A stretch of DNA of 18,702 nt from Candidatus Sumerlaeota bacterium (GCA_026398575.1 JAPLSP010000199.1:1-18702), one strand, 5' to 3'; shown: positions 7,368 to 14,488, counted from the first letter of the stretch. The notes: a model not told the origin generated them from the sequence alone. A program made the numbers and translations.

Positions 7368-8909
7368 TTACGAAAATAGCTCCATCTGCCGTACGGTAGA
7401 AGATGAAAGACCGGAGGCGGCAAGCACCTCAGAGGGCAATGGCAACTGTTCCAATGAGCGCGGCTCGACTTTTATCGCTCCCGACCCGTAGGATTTTCCT
7501 ACCAGCGACAGATTAGCGATCGTTTTGGGATCGCTTAGGATACTCCATAGTTTTTCAATAAATTCCGGAGTGTCAGTTTTGGGATACACGCAAAGTAAGC
7601 ATGTCAGGGGCACAACGCCTGCAAGATTTCGAATAAAGCGCGCATCGCGCCTTCCCAGATAGGCAAACAATATCGGCGGGACTCGACGCGATTCCATCTT
7701 GTACCAAGGCTTTCGCGTTGAAATGAGAGTTTTTCGAGATACTCCCATTTCTTCTCCATGCCGCAAATATTCCTGAACGCTCGCTGGAAGGGTCTCCATA
7801 CCGCAACCATTGACCGACAAAAGCAGCGTCGGCCTTCCATGCGCATCAAGCCGCTCCAAATCGTCTTTCGTGAGCCGTTTTCCATCTACGTCACGAGTTC
7901 GCCCAATTGCCAGAATAAGATATTGCTCCGGAATTCCCAATTCCACGGCGCGCTTTCGGGTAAAGAAGAAGAAATCATTGTCTCCCGATGCGATGCCTCG
8001 CATAACCGTCGCAAAATCGCCTAAGCGGGCAATGCCCGTGGGATTTGTTTGGGGGGGTCTTGAAAAGCCACTGCGTAGTCCTTCCGTTAAATCGCGTGTT
8101 GCTATCGTGAGATCACCATCTGCGCTCTGATCGGGCAAGTCCGAATCAATCCATTGTTTGAGCGAAGGCGAATTGGATTTCAGACAACGCGCCCAAAGAA
8201 AAGTGTCTTTCGGCGCCCTGTTGCCAATAAGAAAAAGGATTGCATTGGTATCCACTTCCGGAAAAGGAGCGGCTTCAGCGGCATAGGTTATCACTGCGTC
8301 CAGGCAGAATTTTGAGCAAATCCAATCCCATAAGGCCGGCGCATAGACGCCCTCGCATATATCTGCGGAGACAATGAATGCCAGACGTCCATTCTCTTCC
8401 AGTGCCTCCAAACATCGCAAAAGAAAATAGAGTTGCAGCCCAGCCCTCCCATCAAATACTCGGCCGGTTAGCCTCCTGGAGAAATTTTTCAACTGCGCTT
8501 TGGTTTGTTCCGGCAGACGATGGTGCCGAATATAAGGAGGATTAGCCACAATGGAAGGATAGCGGCGGAGCAATGGCGACAAAATAAAATCCCCCACGCG
8601 CACATGCTCCAGTTCGGCGCCGGTGAGGCCATTGCTCCGGCATTGATTCAATGCGTCAGGATCGAGCTCGCATCCAAGCAGCTCAATCCGGCGATGATGC
8701 GCTTGGGCATATTTACGAGCGGCAAGCAAAAACACGCCCGCGCCCACCGCTGGATCAAAAAGCGCATTCGCGCCTGCGCCGAGCGAATAAGAAACCATCG
8801 CCTCAGCCACCCAATTCGGCGTCCAGAACTGGCCTTTTTTCCGAAGCGCCTCGCGCGCGGCGCCGGAACGGGGAATTTTGGATTTTTGCTGCCTCGATGC
8901 CATACTCAT
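7368..8909 (-). CDS. Type II N6-adenine DNA methyltransferase (gamma class, M.TaqI/Eco57I-like)
   Basis: The modification enzyme of a restriction-modification pair; it transfers methyl from S-adenosylmethionine to adenine N6. Motif X is KKGQFWTPNWVA (25-36), motif I DPAVGAGVFL (52-61), the acidic SAM-binding end CELDPDAL (80-87), GDFI (106-109) and the catalytic motif IV NPPY (123-126): the gamma-class order, with the target-recognition region in the C-terminal half. The block RKPWYKMESRRVPPILFAY in that half is typical of such enzymes and recurs as a broken copy at 10740-10818. I take ATG 8909, preceded by GGTGA; TTG at 8912 or ATG at 8903 remain possible. It follows the endonuclease gene by about 20 bases and ends one base before recN. 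The 513-residue length is normal. Confidence 0.9.
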   Translation of the reverse strand: MSMASRQQKSKIPRSGAAREALRKKGQFWTPNWVAEAMVSYSLGAGANALFDPAVGAGVFLLAARKYAQAHHRRIELLGCELDPDALNQCRSNGLTGAELEHVRVGDFILSPLLRRYPSIVANPPYIRHHRLPEQTKAQLKNFSRRLTGRVFDGRAGLQLYFLLRCLEALEENGRLAFIVSADICEGVYAPALWDWICSKFCLDAVITYAAEAAPFPEVDTNAILFLIGNRAPKDTFLWARCLKSNSPSLKQWIDSDLPDQSADGDLTIATRDLTEGLRSGFSRPPQTNPTGIARLGDFATVMRGIASGDNDFFFFTRKRAVELGIPEQYLILAIGRTRDVDGKRLTKDDLERLDAHGRPTLLLSVNGCGMETLPASVQEYLRHGEEMGVSRKTLISTRKPWYKMESRRVPPILFAYLGRRDARFIRNLAGVVPLTCLLCVYPKTDTPEFIEKLWSILSDPKTIANLSLVGKSYGSGAIKVEPRSLEQLPLPSEVLAASGLSSSTVRQMELFS

Positions 8910-8929
8910 CAAATATTCACCAGATTTTT

Positions 8930-9877
8930 CTAGGTCCTTGCCGCGAACAGAATCCCAAGTGCTGTATTGGATAGCCGCAATTTTCCGCCGCTAAATTTGA
9001 CATAAGGAAGAATATGGCCATTCTTATCCGCGATGCAATCCGCAACCAATTTGGGCTCTTCATCCGCTGTCCCAAGCTCGTAGGCATAATGATGATAAAC
9101 CTTATAGATTGCTTTCTCTGTCGTGGCGCCGCCTGGCGCTTGAAAGACTTGACGCGTCGCTTCGATCTTACCGGAGCGAATAAGCGCCTCGAAATCGTCA
9201 AAGGCCAACCCAAAGGCCAAGTCATAAAACACATGCCAAATGTGAATGGGCAGGTGATGTTCTTCTTGCCATGTTCGCAGCGGCACGCGGTCTTCCTCTT
9301 TGATAATTACAGTAGGCAAGACAGCGCTCTTTTTAAACCCCAGCTGTCCGCCCAACCGTTTTTGAGGCTTCATCACAGATTGGAAATCAGGCATCTGCCT
9401 TGCGCGCCAAAGACTGTTTTCGCATTCAACCGCAATAATGGCTTTTGCGAGCAGATTCTGCATGAGGGGATGATTTTCTAGCGTGAAGGGCAATTCACCC
9501 AGACCATTCAACTGCGCAACAATCGAATCCACGCTTGCTTTATCAGCAGCCTGGAATATCAGAAGATCAGGCCTCTTTATCTTGCCCAAGCCTGCCTTTT
9601 CAAGCCGCTCAAAGTATAACTCAAACGCTCTGACATCGTCGTCGGGCGCCGTTCCACTTGGCCCGTAGGGAAGCGCATAAAACTTCCCCGTTTCATTCAC
9701 AGCCTGCACCAGTCGCTCCTCGCTCCACACACCTTGGGACCAACGCATAAGAAAGTCGCTGCCACGCAAACGGCGGGGATTCAGGATGAAGTTGGCCCAT
9801 ACATCCCAAGGACAGCCTCGCAAGGCAAATTCTATTTCTTCAGCAGAAACGCTAAGATTTGCTTCGAAAGGATGCAT
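8930..9877 (-). CDS. Type II restriction endonuclease, AccI-like
   Basis: Partner of the adjacent methyltransferase; expected to cut unmethylated host-foreign DNA at the site the methyltransferase protects. The 315-residue sequence resembles what I recall of the AccI family (GT^MKAC cutters): NPRRLRGSDFLMRWSQGVWS (33-52), ALPYGPSGTAPDDDVRA (68-84), KRPDLLIF (101-108), IIAVECENSLWRARQMPDF (147-165) and HIWHVFYDLAFG (212-223). A plausible metal site is D104 with E151 and E153, a PD...ExE variant of PD-(D/E)xK. Gamma N6-adenine methyltransferases are the expected partners of AccI-type enzymes, which supports the call; the actual recognition site cannot be read from sequence alone. The upstream DNA has no recognisable control-protein gene. 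Confidence 0.82.
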   Translation of the reverse strand: MHPFEANLSVSAEEIEFALRGCPWDVWANFILNPRRLRGSDFLMRWSQGVWSEERLVQAVNETGKFYALPYGPSGTAPDDDVRAFELYFERLEKAGLGKIKRPDLLIFQAADKASVDSIVAQLNGLGELPFTLENHPLMQNLLAKAIIAVECENSLWRARQMPDFQSVMKPQKRLGGQLGFKKSAVLPTVIIKEEDRVPLRTWQEEHHLPIHIWHVFYDLAFGLAFDDFEALIRSGKIEATRQVFQAPGGATTEKAIYKVYHHYAYELGTADEEPKLVADCIADKNGHILPYVKFSGGKLRLSNTALGILFAART

Positions 9878-9931
9878 GATCTAAATCCATTCTGGAGGAA
9901 GATATCTTTGCTGTGGAGCGCTCATAGCGCG

Positions 9932-10007
9932 TTTTGCAAGCAACGAACAGTATTTCAAACCTGCGGCGGCTGAATTTCAATGGCTTTTTCAGAAAAGCAG
10001 GTTGCGG
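9932..10007 (+). other. Decayed copy of the region upstream of the radical SAM gene
   Basis: Segments 9945-9961 (GAACAG, TATTT, CAAACC) and 9980-10007 (ATGGC then GAAAAGCAGGTTGCGG) match 13080-13098 and 13102-13127 in order and orientation. The 16-mer GAAAAGCAGGTTGCGG is identical at 9992-10007 and 13112-13127. The rest has small insertions and deletions. It belongs with the gene-start fragment at 10693, which continues the match after an insertion holding the gene at 10113. Confidence 0.5.
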
Positions 10008-10112
10008 CAGCAAAGGCCTGATCCTATTCTCCTTCAAGTGATGGTTGGCAGTTTGATGAAATTGAGGAAGCAATGTTTCTAGTCCTGAATATGCCTCTTA
10101 TTGGTGAAAGAC

Positions 10113-10646
10113 ATGCATAAAAAGAAATTTCTGATACCCAATCCGTATATGTGTGTTGTGGAGGTTTCAAGCGCCACTCCCAGCGCAATATTGAAATATG
10201 CGCTTACTGATAAGCAGGCGCTTCTTGGCATCATACGATATAATCACCTCTTGGACACGTTTTTAGGCATGCCTTGCTACTCCCTGCAAAATAATCCGCG
10301 CTTCAGTTTGCCGACCATTGGCGTTGTGGAAACGGATGAGATTTATATCGGTGTGGGCAAGAAGGGAAATCACTATGTAATCCCTGTCCAAGCCAAAGGA
10401 TATCTGGGCCATCTTGATTTCGCACATACTGAGCGGGACATAGCCATTTGCGCGCATAAATACGGCTCGCTAATCTGCTGTCCAGTGGGGGCGCAGCTAA
10501 TCAAAGAAGGCATCATCGCATTGTTCGAGTTTGCGACGAATGATGGTCATGTGGGCCTCTCTTGCGAAAAGCATTACAAGCTGATTCAGCCGGATTTGGT
10601 CACCGACGTTGATCTGGAATCATATCCCAGGAAACCAAGCGGCTAA
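10113..10646 (+). CDS. Hypothetical protein with PD-(D/E)xK-like core
   Basis: From ATG 10113 (GGTGAAAGAC just upstream) the product is 177 residues; a TTG at 10101 would add four. The core reads VETDEIYIGV, then HYVIPVQAKG after about ten residues, then a helix (ERDIAICAHKYG) and CCPVGAQLIKEGIIALFEF. An acidic pair on a strand followed by Q-x-K on the next strand fits a PD-(D/E)xK nuclease-fold variant with Gln in place of the second acid. I recall related proteins reading E(T/L)DE(V/I)Y(I/V)GVDKxGxHYV(F/L)PVQAKG in many bacteria, often longer at the N-terminus, so this one may be 5'-truncated. It sits between the restriction operon and the ParA/AlbA_2 operon, inside a duplicated flank. Nuclease activity is inference. 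Confidence 0.6.
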   Translation: MHKKKFLIPNPYMCVVEVSSATPSAILKYALTDKQALLGIIRYNHLLDTFLGMPCYSLQNNPRFSLPTIGVVETDEIYIGVGKKGNHYVIPVQAKGYLGHLDFAHTERDIAICAHKYGSLICCPVGAQLIKEGIIALFEFATNDGHVGLSCEKHYKLIQPDLVTDVDLESYPRKPSG

Positions 10647-10692
10647 TAAGATGAGCATCGAAAAAAATCTATATTTCTGCTAACGTAGTTCT

Positions 10693-10755
10693 ATGCGAAA
10701 ATCAGTCATCATCAGACGTAAGCTCAATTCTCTTGCCCGGCGCCTTCCCCAATAG
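10693..10755 (+). pseudogene. Truncated start of a radical SAM gene homologue
   Basis: The 20-codon frame encodes MRKSVIIRRKLNSLARRL, then Pro-Gln and a stop. The intact gene at 13202 begins MKRSVIIRRKLNSLARRL. The nucleotides differ mainly at synonymous third positions (CGT/CGC, TCT/TCC, CGG/CGC) plus a swapped second and third codon, so this piece comes from a diverged functional homologue, not from a recent copy of the neighbour. Similarity stops at GCGCCTTCCC, where methyltransferase sequence takes over. Confidence 0.8.
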
Positions 10756-10818
10756 GCAAACAATATCGGCGGAACGCGACGCAATTCCATCTTGTATCAA
10801 GGCTTTCGAGATAAAATG
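10740..10818 (-). pseudogene. Fragment of an N6-adenine methyltransferase gene
   Basis: On the minus strand this reads a Lys-Pro-stop-Tyr-Lys-Met-Glu-Leu-Arg-Arg-Val-Pro-Pro-Ile-Leu-Phe-Ala-Tyr block, matching KPWYKMESRRVPPILFAY of the intact methyltransferase (DNA 7648-7727). The Trp codon has become TGA. Nucleotide identity is high but with scattered differences, so it derives from a related, not identical, methyltransferase gene. It joins the radical SAM fragment through the shared decamer GCGCCTTCCC (10740-10749 and 7648-7657). Confidence 0.8.
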
Positions 10819-10888
10819 ATCGCTTACATGCATTGGTTTCTCATTCTGCTCTATGGAAGCAAAGGCAGATATAAATTTTCTTAGGCGA

Positions 10889-11737
10889 CTATGAAATGAC
10901 TACACCAGTCCATTGGGCGATTTCATCTGAAAGCCTCTCAAACAAGAATGCTTCATCAGATGAAAACGGCTCATTCAACATGACTTCACTGTAAAGCCCA
11001 GGAATTCTGGCTGCCCATATTGCATCACCTTTGGTTGGTTTGTTTAGGCGTTCCGAGTGCTGCATGACAATATATCCTATGGGCTGAATGGGCTTTGTCG
11101 GAACGGAGAGATCGCTCGCAGGATTTTTTTGCAATCGTTCCGCCCATTCCTTATTCCAACGGCCAAGAGTTGGGCCTAAGTTTTTTAGGCCTTGTAGCGA
11201 AAAAAGGTCAAGCGCCAATGGCATAACGATATAATTAGCGGATATCAACGCCGCCCGATTAATAGCGCCTAAATTGGGGCCAAGATCTACAAGAACCAAA
11301 TCAGCCTCTGCGTTAGAAGCGGCAGTTTGCATTATACGCCAAAATGCGGATGTGACTCGAAAAGCACGTTCATCGCCATCACTGCATTTAGGCCATGCTT
11401 CAGATAGCTGATCTTCAAATTTCGACAACGCAAGATCGCCGACGACTAATGATAGATAGTCAGTGATTGGCTCTAAATGAGGCGCTTGAATATCCCCTAA
11501 TCCGAGGATTAATGGTTGAAGACAGCCGTAAATCGTCTGTTCATGGGCTTCGTCAGGCCATAATTCCTCCAGGCGGTCTTCCGCCAAAAATGCTGCCGTT
11601 AAATTTGCCTGGGGATCGAGATCAACTGCAACAGTTCTCACGCCTTTATCCGCAAACATCCAGGCAATATGATAAACAAGCGAAGTATTTCCAACTCCTC
11701 CCACGGCACTAAAAAATGCGATTATTGGGGCGGTCAT
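10889..11737 (-). CDS. ParA/MinD-like ATPase with degenerate Walker A
   Basis: A 282-residue SIMIBI-class protein of the ParA/Soj type, a fold that normally binds ATP as a dimer and moves or positions DNA or protein cargo. The N-terminus is FFSAVGGVGNTSLVYHIAW; the canonical motif is KGGVGKT, so the signature lysine is V12 and the phosphate-binding lysine is N17. The remaining core is intact: VAVDLDPQANLTAAFL (36-51, A' motif) and ADLVLVDLGPNLGAINRAAL (Walker B region). A MPLALDLFSLQGLKNLG segment (about 196-212) is typical of these proteins. It overlaps the stop of the AlbA_2 gene by four bases (ATGA), so the two are translationally coupled. No ParB gene is near, so ordinary plasmid partition is unlikely. 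ATP hydrolysis is probably lost or much reduced unless homologues show compensating residues. Confidence 0.88.
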   Translation of the reverse strand: MTAPIIAFFSAVGGVGNTSLVYHIAWMFADKGVRTVAVDLDPQANLTAAFLAEDRLEELWPDEAHEQTIYGCLQPLILGLGDIQAPHLEPITDYLSLVVGDLALSKFEDQLSEAWPKCSDGDERAFRVTSAFWRIMQTAASNAEADLVLVDLGPNLGAINRAALISANYIVMPLALDLFSLQGLKNLGPTLGRWNKEWAERLQKNPASDLSVPTKPIQPIGYIVMQHSERLNKPTKGDAIWAARIPGLYSEVMLNEPFSSDEAFLFERLSDEIAQWTGVVIS

Positions 11738-12942
11738 GGTTTTCTCCTGAGAATTGCCAATACGGCGTTTTCTTCAACAACAAACTCAATCTCCGGATTG
11801 CCATTCTTTGCCATTTCTTTTCTGGCCGTGTGAATGCCCCATCCAAATCTCTGCACATACCCAAGGTTTTTCATGGCTTCCGCGAGGTTGGGATTGCGGT
11901 AGTCCACCGCTCCAGGCTTTCCAAAATTATCGCGATGGACCCGCCCAAAAGGTCCTCCGGGATTTTCAATTTCGATGCGGTCGCTAAACCAAGTTATTCG
12001 AACGGGCGCGTATGTTCCTTCATAGGTTCGATGCAACACCGCGTTCCTGGCGATTTGCTGAAGCGCAGCCAAAGGGTAATCCGGCGATTTGATTTCCTGT
12101 GGCGTTGATAAAAAACTGGTCGCCACTGAAATATTGGCCGAAAGTATCTCATCAAGGATTCTTAGAGACTCCGGCAATGGATTAGAGATTTCTTTCTGGT
12201 CCTTAATCGGATCGCCTACTTCCGTTCCTTCGACTCTTAGAAATTGAATATAGGCGCCTGGCACAAAAACCGTGGGGATTTTGCCGCACACAATAAGTCC
12301 AAGATTAGTTGGCGCCGGTGGTTCCGCAGTTGTCGTAAATCGGAGCGAGACCAGCTGCTGTTCTGCTGATCGCTGGTTTTGCAGGAGAACATCTGGATTA
12401 ACCGCGCAAGGCAAATAGGTCCGGCTGAATAAATCAAGATCAAGATCGCTCAAGGCAGCAGAATCATTGGGCCTGATATCAAAAGGCAAATCTTTGCCGC
12501 GCCGCTTTTCGCTCAGCCTTAATTCCTCTTCCATTGTGGCTGTTGCGCGTCTGGGACCCACTCTAATCCATACACGGCCATTGAATCTCACAGGAGGAAA
12601 CAAGGAAGGCTGGACTATAACAACAGCCATCTCACATCCATCAATGCAACGTTTTTCAACACTCATTACTGGAAAAGGAAGTATATTGCCATCAGAGCGT
12701 ATATGTGAAAGATTGAGAAGCAGCTCATCCGTTATTGGAAGTCCAGCGCAAGACCCATCATCATGAACCCCGATAAAAACAATCCCGGGCTTTTGATGGT
12801 TGGGCATATCATTGGCAAATGCGCAAATTGCCTCACGAATCTTGTTAGAATCAGAAAAAGATGATTTTCGCTCCACTCGATCTGACTCTAAATCATGTAT
12901 GAGCTGACGAAGTTCCTGATCTGTGAAGTGACTCGTCATCAT
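11734..12942 (-). CDS. AlbA_2 (Schlafen)-HATPase domain protein
   Basis: The 402-residue protein has an N-terminal AlbA_2/Schlafen-type domain (about 15-130): ERKSSFSDSNKIREAICAFAND, then GIVFIGVHDDGSCAGL and RVWIRVGPRRATATMEEE. In the family this domain is linked to nucleic-acid binding or cleavage. The C-terminal part is a HATPase_c_4-type domain: QQIARNAVLHRTYEGTYAP, DRIEIENPGGPFGRV and NPNLAEAMKNLGYVQRFGWGI. Two adjacent ATGs at 12942 and 12939 compete; AAAAGG lies upstream. It is the first gene of a two-gene operon with the ParA-like ATPase, overlapping by ATGA. Such proteins are often annotated as transcriptional regulators or ATP-dependent helicases by domain similarity; direct function is not known. 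Position beside a restriction system suggests defence. Confidence 0.87.
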   Translation of the reverse strand: MMTSHFTDQELRQLIHDLESDRVERKSSFSDSNKIREAICAFANDMPNHQKPGIVFIGVHDDGSCAGLPITDELLLNLSHIRSDGNILPFPVMSVEKRCIDGCEMAVVIVQPSLFPPVRFNGRVWIRVGPRRATATMEEELRLSEKRRGKDLPFDIRPNDSAALSDLDLDLFSRTYLPCAVNPDVLLQNQRSAEQQLVSLRFTTTAEPPAPTNLGLIVCGKIPTVFVPGAYIQFLRVEGTEVGDPIKDQKEISNPLPESLRILDEILSANISVATSFLSTPQEIKSPDYPLAALQQIARNAVLHRTYEGTYAPVRITWFSDRIEIENPGGPFGRVHRDNFGKPGAVDYRNPNLAEAMKNLGYVQRFGWGIHTARKEMAKNGNPEIEFVVEENAVLAILRRKP

Positions 12943-13166
12943 TGGTGGCCTTTTGAAAACGAAAATTTGCTCTTAAAAGCGGTGCTGATTTTCATTAGAT
13001 GGTCAATTGCTGTTCTTTTGAATCATTCTCTGCCCTGATTTCATGCGTTCCGGCGGGCGGATGCAACGGGATTTTGTATGAACAGGATTTATCAAACCGT
13101 ATGGCGCATCGGAAAAGCAGGTTGCGGAGGGCAGGCTTTGGGCATAATCTGCGAATGGCCGCAAGC

Positions 13167-13196
13167 AAAAAAAGGTTCGTCGCGACGGCTTTTTTT
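13167..13196. other. A-tract/T-tract hairpin just upstream of the radical SAM gene
   Basis: Seven A, then GGTT, the palindrome CGTCGCGACG (13178-13187), GC, and seven T. The sequence folds into about 14 pairs with one bulge. It looks like a bidirectional terminator, but it lies six bases from the start codon of the gene at 13202 and downstream of no recognised plus-strand gene, so it could instead be an attenuator or a relic of a lost gene. The rest of 12943-13201 shows nothing recognisable beyond the sequence matched at 9932-10007. Confidence 0.4.
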
Positions 13197-13201
13197 GAAT
13201 A

Positions 13202-14488
13202 ATGAAACGATCAGTCATCATCAGACGCAAGCTCAATTCCCTTGCCCGCCGCCTGGGCTGGACGTGGGCGCCGGCGCGGCCGGTGCAGGCTTGGATTTCG
13301 CCGACGACGGTCTGCAACCTGAACTGCCGCACGTGCGGGCGGTTTATCAGTCATGCGAAATTTCAGCACATGTCGGCGGAGACCTATCAGATCGTGCGGC
13401 GCGAGATCATGCCGGCGTTGGGGAGCGTGATCCTGACGGGCGTTGGCGAGCCGCTGCTGGCGCCGCTGTTGCCGGAGATGATCGCCGACTGCCGCCGCTA
13501 TGATATTCGTCCCGAGTTGACCACCAACGGGATGATCTGGAACGAAGAGATTTTCGGAGAGATCGCGGCGCTGGGCGGACGCGTGGCGTTGTCGGTGGAT
13601 GGGGCGGACAAGGAGACGATGGAATACGTCCGCCGCGGGCTGAATTATGAAACTTTTCTGAAGACGGCAGAGGGTTTGGCAAGGCTGAAACGCGGAGCTC
13701 GGGAATCGGGATTCGGGGCTAGGGATTCGGGGCTTGGGGCTTGGGGCTCGGGACTCGGAACTCGGAACTCGGAACTCGGAACTCGGAACTCTACGTTCGA
13801 GTTTTATTTGAACGTTGTGCTACTGCGGATGAACCTCGGCCAACTCGGCGCGATTGTGAATCAGGCTGCGCAATGGGGCGTGGACTGCATATATTTCAGC
13901 AACTTCGGCGCGACGGATAGCCCGGACAAGGATTTCATTCAACAATCGCTTGAAACGCGGCCCGATATCGTCAATCCTGTGCTCGACAAGGTTTGCGCGC
14001 AATGCGAGGCGAAAGGAATTCGTTTTTCGCGCCCGCAATTTCTAAGCGGCGCCGAGGGCGAAACCAAGCGAGCGCAAGGCGCAGTTCCGAGTTCCGAGTT
14101 CCGAGTTCCGAGTTCAAAGGACCAGGTTCCGAGTTCCGAGTTCCGAGTTCCGAGTTCAAAGGACCAGGTTCCGAGTGCCGAGTTCCGAGTTCCAAGTCCC
14201 GAGTCACGAACCCCGAACCACGAATCCCAAATCCCAAATCCCGAACCCAGAACCCCGAACCCCGGGCGCCTGCTACAGTGCGCGCTGCCTTGGTGGGCGA
14301 TTTATATCGAGGCCGACGGATCGGTTTTTCCCTGTTGCCAATGGTGGCCGCCGATTGCCAATCTGCGCGACGCGCCATTCGCGCGCATCTGGAATAGCGC
14401 GGCCTATCGGGAAATCCGGCGCACGGTCAATCGTACGCCGCTGCCGGGCGCTTGCCGGCGATGCATTTTGGGGGAAAGACGATTTTGA
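13202..14488 (+). CDS. Radical SAM/SPASM protein with in-frame repeat insertions
   Basis: A 428-residue radical SAM enzyme. C38-NLN-C42-RT-C45 is the canonical CxxxCxxC that binds the SAM-cleaving 4Fe-4S cluster; TGVGEPLL (79-86) stands in for the GGE motif, and LTTNG (106-110) and LSVDGADKETMEYVRRG (130-146) are typical of the SPASM group. The C-terminus has a SPASM-like cysteine set: C360, C378, C379, C418 and C421, with ADGSVFPCCQW. Such proteins modify peptides, sugars or other small substrates; the substrate cannot be named. Two blocks are foreign: residues 165-198 (Gly/Ser/Arg-rich) and 291-355 (repeats of SSEFRVP, then Pro/Asn/Glu-rich). Both are translated 7-bp repeats and both lie between conserved elements. 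The ATG has only a weak upstream Shine-Dalgarno. A broken homologous start lies at 10693. Confidence 0.88.
   Translation: MKRSVIIRRKLNSLARRLGWTWAPARPVQAWISPTTVCNLNCRTCGRFISHAKFQHMSAETYQIVRREIMPALGSVILTGVGEPLLAPLLPEMIADCRRYDIRPELTTNGMIWNEEIFGEIAALGGRVALSVDGADKETMEYVRRGLNYETFLKTAEGLARLKRGARESGFGARDSGLGAWGSGLGTRNSELGTRNSTFEFYLNVVLLRMNLGQLGAIVNQAAQWGVDCIYFSNFGATDSPDKDFIQQSLETRPDIVNPVLDKVCAQCEAKGIRFSRPQFLSGAEGETKRAQGAVPSSEFRVPSSKDQVPSSEFRVPSSKDQVPSAEFRVPSPESRTPNHESQIPNPEPRTPNPGRLLQCALPWWAIYIEADGSVFPCCQWWPPIANLRDAPFARIWNSAAYREIRRTVNRTPLPGACRRCILGERRF
13694..13795. repeat. 7-bp repeat array in radical SAM gene, copy 1
   Basis: Heptamers of the GGGATTC/GGAACTC type repeat, passing from GGGATTCG through GGGGCTTG to four perfect GGAACTC units, in frame with the gene. 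Read on the opposite strand the order is GAGTTCC units, then GGGG/CCCC-rich variants, the same progression as the second array. Confidence 0.85.
14081..14267. repeat. 7-bp repeat array in radical SAM gene, copy 2, inverted
   Basis: GTTCCGA heptamers repeat in three blocks, two of them separated by a spacer reading AAAGGACCAG, then shade into CCCGAGT, CCCGAAC and CCCAAAT variants. Three heptamers (21 bp) encode seven residues, so the protein shows a 7-residue period. The array is largely the reverse complement of the one at 13694-13795. Confidence 0.85.

Noticed and set aside
7367..7423. RecN N-terminal extension from 7423
   Set aside because: The extra 19 residues overlap the methyltransferase gene and precede the classic MLNRLHIENLAII start.
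9852..10073. 73-codon minus frame upstream of the endonuclease gene
   Set aside because: Overlaps the endonuclease start, shows no family features and covers the decayed duplicate.
10889..11737. Plasmid partition locus
   Set aside because: No ParB-like gene or parS-like array is visible, and the partner is an AlbA_2-HATPase protein.
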